Shown in pieces: positions 1-8,464 of a stretch of DNA of 64,000 bases. How positions within the stretch are numbered: the stretch's first letter is position 1; every line of letters starts with the position of its first letter. Origin of the DNA: Candidatus Avedoeria danica (GTDB lineage: Bacteria > Chloroflexota > Anaerolineae > Epilineales > Epilineaceae); the NCBI GenBank assembly GCA_016703025.1, contig JADJCV010000004.1:186001-250000 (forward strand), written 5' to 3'. The translations under genes and the position numbers were made by a program. The notes below the pieces were generated by a model. It did not search any database. It was not told where the DNA came from and saw only the letters and a program-made list of their open reading frames with translations.

Positions 1-2007
1 GCCACGCTCATCGACGCCCTCGTCGCCGGCGGCGTCCGCCACGTCTGCGTCTCGCCCGGCTCGCGCTCCACTCCGCTCGCATGGGCCGTCGCCGACCGCG
101 ACGGCCACGGACTGACGTGCTCGGTCCACCTCGACGAGCGGGCCGCCGGCTTCTTCGCCGTCGGGTACGCCGCCGCGACCGGTTCGGCCGTTGCGCTCGT
201 GTGCACGAGCGGTACGGCGGCGGCGAACTACCTGCCGGCGGTCGTCGAGGCCAGTCACAGCCGGCTGCCGCTCGTCGTGTTGACCGCTGACCGGCCGCCC
301 GAGCTGCGGGACCGCGGGGCGTGGCAGACGATCGATCAGGTGAAGCTGTACGGCGGGTTCGTGCGTTGGTATCACGAGCTGGGCGAGGCATCGGCGGCGG
401 AGGCGGCGTTGCGAACCGTCGCCGCGGTGGGCGCGCGGGCGGCGGCGACGGCGCTCGGGGTGCCGCGGGGGCCGGTGCATGTGAACGTGCCGCTGCGCGA
501 GCCGCTGGGGCCGGTGGTGGGCGTGGGGGGCGCACCGTTGGTTAACGGCGACCATCCGATGGCCAACGTAGGGGCGGGCCTCGTGCCCGCCCTCCTCCCG
601 CAAACCACGCCCGTTGTCGCCGACGAAGGGCGAGGCATGCCTCGCCCCTACGCGGGGGTGGGGGGCGGGGGCCAAGGGGCACGTGTGGCGGGGGGGGTGT
701 GGGCGGTCGATGAGGCGGTGGTCGAAGAACTGGGGGCGCGGATCGCGGCCGAACCGCGCGGGATCATCGTCGCCGGGCGGCCGGCATTGGATCGTTCGTC
801 GATGCGCGCGGTGCGTGGGTTGGCGGCGGCGGCCGGCTACCCGCTGATCGCCGAGCCGCTGAGCGGCCTGCGCTTTGGGGTGGCCCGCGACGGGGCATCC
901 GGCGGCGACGCGCAGGGCGGCGACGCGCAGGGCGGCGATGCGCAGCGCGGCGATGCGTCGGCCGGCGATGGGTGGTCGGTGCTCGTGTGCGGCTACGACG
1001 CCTTCCTGCGGCCGGACGCCGGCGTCGACGTGCCGGCGCCTGGGCTGGTGGTTCGCGTGGGCGGCAGCGTGACATGGAAGCACGTCGCTGACTACCTCGG
1101 CCGGAGCGCGGACGCGTTCCAGGTCGCGATCGACCCCGAGGGCACGTGGGACGACCCGACAGGGCGGATCGCGCTGCGTGTCGCCGGCCCGACCGGGCCG
1201 ACGTGCGCGGCATTGGCGGATGCCGTGGCGGCGGCGCGGGCCAGGCAGCGCGAAGCGGGTGCATCGGTGCGGGTGGGACCGCGCGATGCGGGCGCCGCGT
1301 GGCGCGCGTGGTGGCGCGCGGCCGATTCGGCCGTCGCCGGCGTGCGGGCGGTGCACGCGGCATCGCCCGAGCGCGGCGGAACGGCGTGGCTCTATCCGGC
1401 GCTCATCGACCTCCTGCCCGACGACGCCGTGTGGTTCGTCGCCAACAGCATGGCCGTTCGCGACCTGGACACGTTCACGACGCCCACGGCCAAAGCGATC
1501 CTCCCGCTGTGCAACCGCGGCGCCGCCGGGATCGACGGCACGCTGTCCAGCGCGCTCGGCGCTGCCTACGGCGCCGGCCGACCGGCGGCGCTCGTGACGG
1601 GCGATCTGGCGTTCCTGCACGACGGCGGTGGGTTCGGCGCGGTGGCCGATCTCGTCGCGCGCTACGGCGACGGCGCGCTCGACCTGTTCATCGTCGTTGT
1701 CGACGACGGCGGCGGCGGGATCTTCGAGCACCTCGGCGTGGCGGCGGCCGACCGGACGCGCTTCGAGGCGTTCTTCGCCACGCCGCAGCGGGTCGACATC
1801 GTCGCGTTGTGCGCCGCTTGGGGCATCCCGTGCCGCGTCGCGACGGACGCCGACGGGCTGCGGGCCGCCGCCGCCGTCCCCGCCCCGGTCCGCGCCGCCG
1901 TCGTTCCGATCGACCGCGCGGCGAACACGGCCGCCCACCGCGCGTACTGGCGCGCCGCGTGCGATGCGGTGGCGGCGGCGACGCGCGGGATCGACGTTCG
2001 TCCGTGA
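1..2007 (+). CDS. menD: MenD, SEPHCHC synthase (5' truncated by window edge)
   Basis: Thiamine-diphosphate enzyme that joins isochorismate and 2-oxoglutarate in menaquinone synthesis. The frame is open from the first base; comparison with remembered E. coli MenD suggests about a dozen N-terminal residues are missing, leaving 668 here. Visible are SPGSRSTPL (fragment residues 18-26), the cofactor-activating Glu in LDER (46), TADRPPEL, and the C-terminal cofactor region GDLAFLHD followed by DGGGGIF. It is longer than E. coli MenD (556 aa) because two in-frame insertions lie between the N-terminal and central domains: a palindromic element at 568-652 and a 15-bp tandem repeat at 901-975. Its stop overlaps the menH start (GTGA), so the genes are probably translationally coupled. 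Confidence 0.95.
   Translation, partial: ATLIDALVAGGVRHVCVSPGSRSTPLAWAVADRDGHGLTCSVHLDERAAGFFAVGYAAATGSAVALVCTSGTAAANYLPAVVEASHSRLPLVVLTADRPPELRDRGAWQTIDQVKLYGGFVRWYHELGEASAAEAALRTVAAVGARAAATALGVPRGPVHVNVPLREPLGPVVGVGGAPLVNGDHPMANVGAGLVPALLPQTTPVVADEGRGMPRPYAGVGGGGQGARVAGGVWAVDEAVVEELGARIAAEPRGIIVAGRPALDRSSMRAVRGLAAAAGYPLIAEPLSGLRFGVARDGASGGDAQGGDAQGGDAQRGDASAGDGWSVLVCGYDAFLRPDAGVDVPAPGLVVRVGGSVTWKHVADYLGRSADAFQVAIDPEGTWDDPTGRIALRVAGPTGPTCAALADAVAAARARQREAGASVRVGPRDAGAAWRAWWRAADSAVAGVRAVHAASPERGGTAWLYPALIDLLPDDAVWFVANSMAVRDLDTFTTPTAKAILPLCNRGAAGIDGTLSSALGAAYGAGRPAALVTGDLAFLHDGGGFGAVADLVARYGDGALDLFIVVVDDGGGGIFEHLGVAAADRTRFEAFFATPQRVDIVALCAAWGIPCRVATDADGLRAAAAVPAPVRAAVVPIDRAANTAAHRAYWRAACDAVAAATRGIDVRP
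568..652. repeat. Palindromic repeat element inserted in frame in menD
   Basis: Two hairpins face each other. One begins GTAGGGGCGGGC and folds with GCCCGCCC (568-592). The other is GGGCGAGGC-AT-GCCTCGCCC followed by CTAC (628-652). The outer ends GTAGGGGC and GCCCCTAC are shared with elements at 7918, 25391 and 47090. Inside menD it adds about 28 codons without a stop, in a linker not present in typical MenD. It resembles in-frame palindromic elements known from other bacteria; that parallel is inference. Confidence 0.75.
901..975 (+). repeat. 15-bp coding tandem repeat in menD
   Basis: Five consecutive 15-bp units, the first two identical (GGCGGCGACGCGCAG) and the rest increasingly diverged, encode [25 protein letters not shown]. 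The unit length keeps the frame. It lies in a variable loop of the central MenD domain, so copy number may vary between strains. Confidence 0.85.
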
Positions 2008-2876
2008 GCGGCACGAAGCTCCACTTCGAGCGGCTGCACGAGGGCGCGGCCGAGGCCGTGCCGATCGTCCTGCTGCACGGGTTCACCGGCGACGGCACGA
2101 CGTGGGCCGCGTTCGCAGACGCCTGGGCGGCGGCCGATCGTCGCGGCGCCGGCCCGTCGCTCTACGCCGTCGACCTCGTCGGCCACGGGCGGTCGCCCGA
2201 CCCGGACGATCCGGCCACGTACCGCCTCGAAGCCCAGGCCGCGTCCGTCTGCGCCGCTCTCGAGGCACAAGGCATCGATCGCGCCGTCTGGCTCGGCTAC
2301 TCGATGGGCGGGCGCGTCGCGCTCAGCGCCGCCGTGGCGCATCCCGACCGCGTCGCGGCGCTCGTCCTCGTCAGCACGTCGCCCGGCATCGCGGACGACA
2401 CCCTACGGGCCAAGCGCGTGGCCGCCGACGAATTGCTGGCGGCGTCCGTCGAGGCGGACGGCATCGGGCCGTTCGTCGATTACTGGGCGCGCCACGCGCT
2501 CTTCGCGACGCAAGACGCCCTCGGCCCCGACCACGCCGAAGCGATGCGCGCGCAACGCCTCGGCAATCGGGCAAGCGCCATCGCGCACACGCTGCGCGCG
2601 GCTGGGGCGGGGGCGATGACGCCGCTGTGGGAGCGGCTGGGCGAGCTGGCGATGCCGGTGCTCGTCGTCAGCGGGGCGCTCGACGCGAAGTACACCGCGA
2701 TCGGGCGGGCGATGGTCGAGGCGATCGGCGCTGGGGGGTCGCACGTCGTCGCCGGCGCCGGGCATGCGGTCCAGCTCGAGGCGGCCGATGCGCTGGCCAC
2801 GCTGGTGCGCCGCTGGACCGAGGATCGGCCGCCCCACGACGATATTTCGCCCCGGTCGCCCGGCACGATACGATAG
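2004..2876 (+). CDS. menH: MenH-like alpha/beta hydrolase (SHCHC synthase)
   Basis: An alpha/beta hydrolase of 290 residues, placed to eliminate pyruvate from SEPHCHC and give SHCHC, the step after MenD. The GTG start overlaps the menD stop in GTGA. Visible are the oxyanion segment [24 protein letters not shown], the nucleophile elbow GYSMGG (Ser near residue 98), the acid in SGALDAKY and the His in GAGHAVQLE, giving a complete Ser-Asp-His triad. The gap to menB is about 47 bases. On sequence alone it could be another hydrolase; the gene order makes MenH the best reading. Confidence 0.85.
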   Translation: MSGTKLHFERLHEGAAEAVPIVLLHGFTGDGTTWAAFADAWAAADRRGAGPSLYAVDLVGHGRSPDPDDPATYRLEAQAASVCAALEAQGIDRAVWLGYSMGGRVALSAAVAHPDRVAALVLVSTSPGIADDTLRAKRVAADELLAASVEADGIGPFVDYWARHALFATQDALGPDHAEAMRAQRLGNRASAIAHTLRAAGAGAMTPLWERLGELAMPVLVVSGALDAKYTAIGRAMVEAIGAGGSHVVAGAGHAVQLEAADALATLVRRWTEDRPPHDDISPRSPGTIR

Positions 2877-2923
2877 GATCTGGGCTGCGCACCCGGCGCC
2901 GCCGACGGAGGGGAGACGACACG

Positions 2924-3754
2924 GTGACGACTGTTTGGCAGCCCATTGCGACGCCTGCCGGGGCGTTCGAGGACATCCTCTTCGAACGCTGCGACGCGAT
3001 CGCCAAGGTGACGATCAACCGCCCCGAGGTCCGCAACGCCTTCCGGCCGCAGACCGTCCGCGAGATGCTGGCGGCATTCGAGACGTGCCGCAACGACCCG
3101 TCCATCGGCGTCGTCATCCTGACGGGCGCGGGTGACGAGGCGTTCTGCTCTGGCGGTGACCAGCGCGTGCGCGGCAAGGCGGGCTACGTGGATGCCGCCG
3201 GCGTGCCGCGGCTGAACGTCCTCGACCTCCAGATGGCCATCCGCCGCCTGCCGAAACCCGTCGTGGCGATGGTCGCCGGCTACGCGATCGGCGGCGGGCA
3301 CGTCCTGCACGTCGTGTGCGACCTGACGATCGCCGCCGACAACGCGCGCTTCGGCCAGACGGGGCCGCGCGTCGGGAGCTTCGACGGCGGGTTCGGGTCG
3401 GCGTACCTGGCGGCGATCGTCGGCCAGAAGAAGGCGCGCGAGATCTGGTTCCTGTGCCGCCAGTACGACGCCGCGCAAGCCCTCGACATGGGCCTCGTGA
3501 ACACCGTCGTCCCGCTGGCCGAGCTCGAGACGACGACGGTGGCGTGGTGCCGCGAGATGCTCGCCCTCAGCCCGCTCGCGCTGCGGCTCCTCAAGGCCTC
3601 GTTCAACGCCTCGCTCGATGGCCAGGCCGGCATCCAGCAGCTGGCCGGCGACGCGACACTGCTGTACTACATGACGGACGAGGGGACCGAGGGCAAGACG
3701 GCGTTCCTGGAGAAGCGGGAGCCGGACTTCGACCAGTTCACGCGCTACCCGTGA
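2924..3754 (+). CDS. menB: MenB, 1,4-dihydroxy-2-naphthoyl-CoA synthase
   Basis: Crotonase-family enzyme of 276 residues that closes the second ring of the naphthoquinone (Dieckmann-type cyclisation of O-succinylbenzoyl-CoA). It is very close to E. coli MenB over its length: [55 protein letters not shown] and [11 protein letters not shown] are all present. The GTG start was chosen because a strong GGAGGGGAG ribosome site lies 8-9 bases upstream and because the family begins here. Fourth gene of the operon's forward run. Confidence 0.97.
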   Translation: MTTVWQPIATPAGAFEDILFERCDAIAKVTINRPEVRNAFRPQTVREMLAAFETCRNDPSIGVVILTGAGDEAFCSGGDQRVRGKAGYVDAAGVPRLNVLDLQMAIRRLPKPVVAMVAGYAIGGGHVLHVVCDLTIAADNARFGQTGPRVGSFDGGFGSAYLAAIVGQKKAREIWFLCRQYDAAQALDMGLVNTVVPLAELETTTVAWCREMLALSPLALRLLKASFNASLDGQAGIQQLAGDATLLYYMTDEGTEGKTAFLEKREPDFDQFTRYP

Positions 3755-3839
3755 GCCCATTCGCGCCGAATCGCGCACGCCGCACGGTCTGCCGCGCATC
3801 GAGGCTCCGTTCCGCGAGATCCACGCCGGCGCGCGCGCG

Positions 3840-4796
3840 ATGACCCGAACGACGCCGTTGAACGCCTGGCTCCTCGCCGCCCGCCCCAAGACGCTCGTCG
3901 CCGCCGTCGCGCCGGTGGCCGTCGGCAGCGCGCTGGCGTACAACCAGCACGCGTTCGCGCCGCTGCCCGCACTGGCCGCGCTGGCCGGCGCGCTGCTCAT
4001 CCAGATCGGCACGAACCTGACGAACGACGTCCTCGACTTCCGCCGCGGCGCCGACACCGCCGAGCGCCTCGGCCCGACGCGCGTCACGCAGGCCGGCCTG
4101 CTGTCGCCGCGCGCCGTCGCGATCGGCGCCGTCGTCGCCTTCGCGCTCGCCGTCGCGGCCGGCGGCTACCTCGTCGCCGTCGCCGGCTGGCCGATCGCCC
4201 TTCTTGGCGTCCTCGCTATCGCGTCGGGCATCGCGTACACGGCCGGGCCGGCGCCGCTGGCGTACGTCGGCTTGGGCGATCTGTTCGTCCTCGTGTTCTT
4301 CGGCATCGCCGCGGTCGGCGGCACGTACTACGTCCAGGTCATGGCCGCGCTGGACCGCTTCTCGCGCTGGCAGGCACTCCAGGCGATGCCGCAGGCCCTC
4401 GTCCTCGGCGTCGGCGTCGGTGCGTTGGCGATGGCGATCCTTACCGTGAACAACCTGCGCGACGCGCCGACGGATGCCGCGGTCGGCAAGCGCACGCTGG
4501 CCGTCCGTCTGGGCGACGGCCGGACGCGGCGGTACTTCGACAGCCTGATCTTCTGCGCGTTCGCCGCCCCGGTGAGCCTGGCCGTCTTCGGCGGCCTCGG
4601 CCCCGCCGTGATCGCCGTGCTCTTCAGCGTGCCGTTCGCCCTCGACCCGGGCCGTGCCGTGGCCGGGGGCGTGGCCGGCAAGGCGCTCAATCCCGTCCTC
4701 GGCCAAGTCGCGCGCCTCCAAGTGGCCTACGCCGCGTGCCTGTCGATCGGCCTCGTCGCCGACCGGCTGCTGCGGGCGTGGGTTGCAGGGGGCTGA
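3840..4796 (+). CDS. menA: MenA, DHNA polyprenyltransferase
   Basis: Integral membrane UbiA-family enzyme of 318 residues that attaches the isoprenoid tail to 1,4-dihydroxy-2-naphthoate, giving demethylmenaquinone. The N-terminus has LNAWLLAARPKTL, typical of MenA. The Mg-diphosphate motif is NLTNDVLDFRRGADT (about residues 59-73), followed by GPTRVTQAGLLSP, and the second conserved segment is VNNLRDAPTDAAVGKRTLAVRLG. Alternating hydrophobic stretches predict about eight to nine membrane helices. It sits between menB and menC with short gaps on both sides. Confidence 0.95.
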   Translation: MTRTTPLNAWLLAARPKTLVAAVAPVAVGSALAYNQHAFAPLPALAALAGALLIQIGTNLTNDVLDFRRGADTAERLGPTRVTQAGLLSPRAVAIGAVVAFALAVAAGGYLVAVAGWPIALLGVLAIASGIAYTAGPAPLAYVGLGDLFVLVFFGIAAVGGTYYVQVMAALDRFSRWQALQAMPQALVLGVGVGALAMAILTVNNLRDAPTDAAVGKRTLAVRLGDGRTRRYFDSLIFCAFAAPVSLAVFGGLGPAVIAVLFSVPFALDPGRAVAGGVAGKALNPVLGQVARLQVAYAACLSIGLVADRLLRAWVAGG

Positions 4797-4851
4797 TCGG
4801 CCGCGGCGCGCGCCTGCGCGATCCGCCCCACGAAGGCTACAGCCACAACGC

Positions 4852-6018
4852 ATGCGCGTCGACATCGTCCCGTACGCCCTCCCGTTCCGCCGCCCGTTCG
4901 TCACCGGCGCGGCGGAGCACGCAGTGCGCCGAGGCTGGCTGGTGCGGGTCGCCGGCGACGACGACCCCGCGACCGCCGGCTGGGGCGAGGCCGCGCCGCT
5001 GGCCGGCCACGGCGGTGAGGACCCGGCCGCGCTTACCGCCGCCCTCCGCACCTTCGCCGCCGCCGTCGCCGATCCCGAGGCCGCGCACTTGATCGACGGC
5101 ACGCCCCCCGGCTGGGCGCCGCTTCACACCCTCAGCAGGCGGCTCTTCCCGCGCGCGCCGGCCTTCCCGTGCGCCTGCGCCGCGTTCGACCTCGCCCTCG
5201 CCGACCTACTTGCCCGCCGCACCGGCCTGCCCCTTGCCCGCTGGCTCAGCCGCGCCGCCCGCCCACGCGTCGCCGTGAACGCCGTGATCGACGCCGTCGC
5301 GGCCGACGACGCTGGCGCGCACGCCTCGGCCGCCGTCGCCGCGGGCTTCCGCACGCTCAAGGTCAAGCTGACGCCGGATCGCGATGCCGACGCACGGCGT
5401 CTGGCCGCGATTCGCGAGGCCGCCGGACCGCACATCGCACTCCGCGGTGACGCGAACGGCAGCTGGGGCGTCGACGAGGCGATCGACCGCCTGCGCGGCC
5501 TCGTCCCGTTCGACCTGGCCTACGTCGAGCAGCCCGTCGCCGCGGCCGATGTGGCCGGCCTAGCGCGCGTCCGGCGCCACGCCGACGTGCCGATCGCGGC
5601 CGACGAGGCGCTCCTGTTCCCGCACGGGCCGGGGATCGACGCCGTCCTCGCCGCCGAGGCAGCGGACGTCGTCGTGCTCAAGCCATCGCTCCTCGGCGGG
5701 CCGTCCGCGGCCTGGGCTGCGGCCATCGCGGCGGCGGCGCGCGGCGTGGCGGTCACGGTGACGACGAGCCTGGACGGCGCCGTTGGCCGGCACGGCGCGC
5801 TGGCCGTCGCCGCCGCGCTGTACCCGCCGCCAGGCGCGTGCGGGCTGGCGACGGGCGGGCTGCTCGAAACCGATTTCGGACCCGAAATCGTGATCCGCGC
5901 CGGCGAGGCGATTCTCGACGGCACCTGTGGCGGCCTCGGGTTCACCCCGACCGTGCCCGCCGGCGACGGCCCGATGACGACCGACCCCGGCTCCGCGCCG
6001 AGCGACGACGCGCCGTGA
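4852..6018 (+). CDS. menC: MenC, o-succinylbenzoate synthase
   Basis: Enolase-superfamily dehydratase of 388 residues that converts SHCHC to o-succinylbenzoate. The superfamily residues are visible in order: the LKVKL lysine pair, metal ligands in LRGDANGSW, YVEQPV and IAADEAL, and the second catalytic Lys in VVLKPSLLGG. The last 20 or so residues are a Pro/Asp-rich tail outside the fold. The ATG start matches the usual N-terminus (capping domain opening PYALPFRRPF). Its TGA overlaps the menE GTG by four bases, so menC and menE are probably co-translated. Confidence 0.93.
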   Translation: MRVDIVPYALPFRRPFVTGAAEHAVRRGWLVRVAGDDDPATAGWGEAAPLAGHGGEDPAALTAALRTFAAAVADPEAAHLIDGTPPGWAPLHTLSRRLFPRAPAFPCACAAFDLALADLLARRTGLPLARWLSRAARPRVAVNAVIDAVAADDAGAHASAAVAAGFRTLKVKLTPDRDADARRLAAIREAAGPHIALRGDANGSWGVDEAIDRLRGLVPFDLAYVEQPVAAADVAGLARVRRHADVPIAADEALLFPHGPGIDAVLAAEAADVVVLKPSLLGGPSAAWAAAIAAAARGVAVTVTTSLDGAVGRHGALAVAAALYPPPGACGLATGGLLETDFGPEIVIRAGEAILDGTCGGLGFTPTVPAGDGPMTTDPGSAPSDDAP

Positions 6019-7856
6019 CGCCGTCCCGCCCGGCGATCACGTTCGCCGGCCGCACGCTGACCGCCGCCGAACTTGCCGCTCGCGCCGAGTCCCTGGCCGG
6101 CCGCCTGACCGCCGCCGGCATTGCGCCGGGCGATCGCGTGGTAACGCTCCTGGCCAACAGCGCCGCGCCCGTCGTCCTCATCCATGCCTGCCGCATCGTC
6201 GGCGCCGTCGTCGTCCCGCTCAACCCGCGCTGGTCCGCCGCCGAGGTCGCCGAACCCGCCGCCCGTGTCCGGCCGCGGCTGGCCGTCGTCGATGCGGGCG
6301 ACGAACGGGACACTGTGGCCGCCGTCGTCGACGCTGCGTCGGGCGGGATCGTCGCCGTCGATTCAATTGGGGGTGACCCATCGGATGGGGGGTCGGGCGC
6401 CCGTCCCGACACGTCGAACGCTCCAATCGCGTGGCCGTGGCCGCCCCCGGACGACCCGGACCGCGCGCAGGCCATCGTCTTCACGTCCGGTACAACCGGC
6501 GCGCCGAGAGGCGCCGTTCTCTCGTGGGGCAACGACCACGCCAACTGGGTCGGCTCCCGCGCGCGCCTCGGCCACGGCGCGGACGACGTCTGGCTTGTCG
6601 CCCTGCCGCTCCACCACGTCGGCGGTCTGGCGATCGTCCTGCGCGCCGCGTGGGACGGTGCGCACGTCGTCGTCCTGCCGCGGTTCGACGCGGACGCCGT
6701 CGCGCGCGCCATTGCGGAGCACGGTGTGACGCGCCTGTCCCTCGTGCCGACGTCGCTTGGCGCGGTGCTCGACGCTTGGGCCGCTCGCCGCGGAACGGGC
6801 GGCGCACGAACGGCGCCGTCGACGCTGCGAACCGTGCTGCTCGGCGGCGGCCCGCTCGTTGGGGCGCCGGTGGCCCGCGCCGTGGAGCTTGGCTTCCCCC
6901 TCGCGCTCACCTACGGCTTGACGGAGGCCGCCAGCCAGGTGGCCACGACGGCGCCGGGATGGACGCCCGGCGAGCCGGCCGCGGCGCCGCCGCTGGACGG
7001 CGTGCGCGTACGCATCGCCGCCGGTGTCGGCGACGCGATGGAGGTGGGCACCGGCGGTGTCGGCGAGATCGAGGTGGCCGGCCCGACGGTGTTCGCCGGC
7101 TACTGGGACGATCCGGCCGCGACGGCAGCCGCGCTCTCGGGCGGCTGGCTGCGCACGGGCGACCTCGGTCATCTCGACGGCGCCGGGCGGCTGACCGTCG
7201 TCGGGCGGGCGGACGACCGGATCACGACCGGCGGCGAGAGCGTCGACCCGGCGGAGGTCGAGGCGGTGATCGACGGCCATCCGGCGGTCGGGGCGAGCTG
7301 CGTCGTCGGGATGGCGGACCCGGTGTGGGGGCAGGTGGTCGTCGCGGTCATCGAGCCGGCGCGCGAAGGCGACGTCCGGGCGCTGCCGGACGTCGATGCG
7401 CTCCGCGGTTGGCTGGACGGGCGGTTGGCGAACTACAAGCGCCCGCGGCGCGTGGTCGCCGTGGCGGCGCTGCCGCGGACGGCGGCGGGGAAGATGGCGC
7501 GAGCGGCGGTGCGGCGGCTAGCCGAGCTCGATCTGGATGCCGCCGATTCGGCTGGCGACGACGTTGTAGACGAACGCCTGGATGGCGCCGACGATGAAGC
7601 CCATGACACCGTACACGATCGGCAGGACAATGATCGCGCCGATGCCGAAGATCACGCCGAGCAGGCCGGCTCCGGGCTCGTCGCCCATCCCGGCGGCCAT
7701 GCTGGCGCCGAGGATCGCGAAGAGCGAGACGAAGGCCCCCGCGATCAGGCCGACCACGGTCATCAGGGCACTGTACACCTTGGCGCTGGAAAGGACGTCG
7801 ATCCGTCGGATGGTGGTCACGGGGGCGGTCTCCTTGTGCGGGCGCCGTCGGGCTGA
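6015..7856 (+). CDS. menE: MenE, o-succinylbenzoate-CoA ligase, with antisense-overlapping tail
   Basis: Adenylate-forming ligase that activates o-succinylbenzoate to its CoA ester. Visible are the phosphate loop VFTSGTTGAPRGAVLSW, the core LALTYGLTEAASQ, the hinge GWLRTGDLGHLDGAGR, GRADDRITTGGESVDPAEVE, and the C-terminal catalytic Lys in LPRTAAGKMARA. The GTG start overlaps the menC stop. Homology ends near 7517, where a stop would be expected. Instead the frame stays open for about 110 more codons rich in Asp, Glu, His and Gly, lying wholly antisense to the small membrane-protein gene at 7518-7820. The tail may be a real extension, or the true stop may have been lost by mutation or error. 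Confidence 0.9.
   Translation: MTPSRPAITFAGRTLTAAELAARAESLAGRLTAAGIAPGDRVVTLLANSAAPVVLIHACRIVGAVVVPLNPRWSAAEVAEPAARVRPRLAVVDAGDERDTVAAVVDAASGGIVAVDSIGGDPSDGGSGARPDTSNAPIAWPWPPPDDPDRAQAIVFTSGTTGAPRGAVLSWGNDHANWVGSRARLGHGADDVWLVALPLHHVGGLAIVLRAAWDGAHVVVLPRFDADAVARAIAEHGVTRLSLVPTSLGAVLDAWAARRGTGGARTAPSTLRTVLLGGGPLVGAPVARAVELGFPLALTYGLTEAASQVATTAPGWTPGEPAAAPPLDGVRVRIAAGVGDAMEVGTGGVGEIEVAGPTVFAGYWDDPAATAAALSGGWLRTGDLGHLDGAGRLTVVGRADDRITTGGESVDPAEVEAVIDGHPAVGASCVVGMADPVWGQVVVAVIEPAREGDVRALPDVDALRGWLDGRLANYKRPRRVVAVAALPRTAAGKMARAAVRRLAELDLDAADSAGDDVVDERLDGADDEAHDTVHDRQDNDRADAEDHAEQAGSGLVAHPGGHAGAEDREERDEGPRDQADHGHQGTVHLGAGKDVDPSDGGHGGGLLVRAPSG
7518..7820 (-). CDS. Small two-helix membrane protein (DUF3566-like)
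   Basis: A 100-residue protein starting TTIRRIDVLSSAKVYSAL, followed by two hydrophobic segments (about 18-45 and 55-85) separated by a Gly-rich loop, and ending in AFVYNVVASRIGGIQIEL. This layout and the YN..A..IGGI.IEL ending recall small membrane proteins of the DUF3566 type; no function is known for them. The GTG start lies downstream of a GGAGAC purine tract. It is read against the open 3' tail of menE, so one of the two ends must be reinterpreted. The protein pattern is far more natural than the menE tail, which favours this strand. Confidence 0.75.
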   Translation of the reverse strand: MTTIRRIDVLSSAKVYSALMTVVGLIAGAFVSLFAILGASMAAGMGDEPGAGLLGVIFGIGAIIVLPIVYGVMGFIVGAIQAFVYNVVASRIGGIQIELG

Positions 7857-7917
7857 CGGGCCGGCGGGATCATACGGTGAATCTGAGGCGGGGGTTGCGC
7901 GAGGCGTACGGCCCGCT

Positions 7918-7945
7918 GGGCACGGCATGCCGTGCCCCTACGCGG
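7918..7945. repeat. GTAGGGGC-family palindromic repeat
   Basis: GGGCACGGCATGCCGTGCCC (7918-7937) is a perfect 20-bp palindrome followed by CTACG, so one end reads GTAGGGGCACGG on the minus strand. It belongs with the copies in menD and at 25391 and 47090, and lies between two minus-strand genes. Confidence 0.75.
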
Positions 7946-7969
7946 CGGTTGTGGTGTCCGGCGGAACGA

Positions 7970-8446
7970 TCAGGGTTCGCTGGCGGCCCGCATGAGCATC
8001 GACCGGACGTCGTCGGGCAGCGCCGTGGGCGCGAACCGGCCGTCGGCGGCCGCGGCCGTGTAGACGAACGTGATCAAGGCTCGCGCCCGGACATCGTCGC
8101 CGCTGTCCGGGACCGTGGCTGCGCTCGAGTTCGCACCGACGCCGCACGCCGTCATCGCCAGCGTGAAGCTCGTCGTGCCGACGCGGGCGACCGACACGCG
8201 CACGCGGACCACTTCGCCGGCGAAGATCGGGGCGAGGTGGTCGACCTCGACGCGGCGGATGGGCGTGGAGCGCTTCGTCTGGCCGAACCAGTCGGCGTAG
8301 TCGATGCCGAGGTCGGCGATGAACGCCTCGTACGCCTCTTGCCAGAGCTCGGCGTAGCGGCCGAAGAACAGCACGCCGGCCGGGTCGGCTTGGTGGAACG
8401 CGACGCGGGTGCGGTAGGCGAACGGCGAAGCGGTTTCGTACGGCAT
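7970..8446 (-). CDS. Hotdog-fold acyl-CoA thioesterase, candidate DHNA-CoA thioesterase
   Basis: A 158-residue protein of the 4-hydroxybenzoyl-CoA thioesterase type. The signature VAFHQADPAGVLFFGRYAELWQ (split here: HQADPAGVLFF then the helix RYAELWQEAYEAF) carries the catalytic Asp, and RRVEVDHLAPIFAGEVVRV is the usual strand pair. Menaquinone synthesis needs a hotdog enzyme to hydrolyse DHNA-CoA before MenA acts, and no other candidate lies near the men genes, so this is its most likely role (inference). It is 18 bases downstream of aroF on the same strand and probably shares its promoter. The stretch around GANSSAATVPDSGDD is a family-atypical loop. Confidence 0.8.
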   Translation of the reverse strand: MPYETASPFAYRTRVAFHQADPAGVLFFGRYAELWQEAYEAFIADLGIDYADWFGQTKRSTPIRRVEVDHLAPIFAGEVVRVRVSVARVGTTSFTLAMTACGVGANSSAATVPDSGDDVRARALITFVYTAAAADGRFAPTALPDDVRSMLMRAASEP

Positions 8447-8464
8447 CGACGGCGGGCCGGCGGT

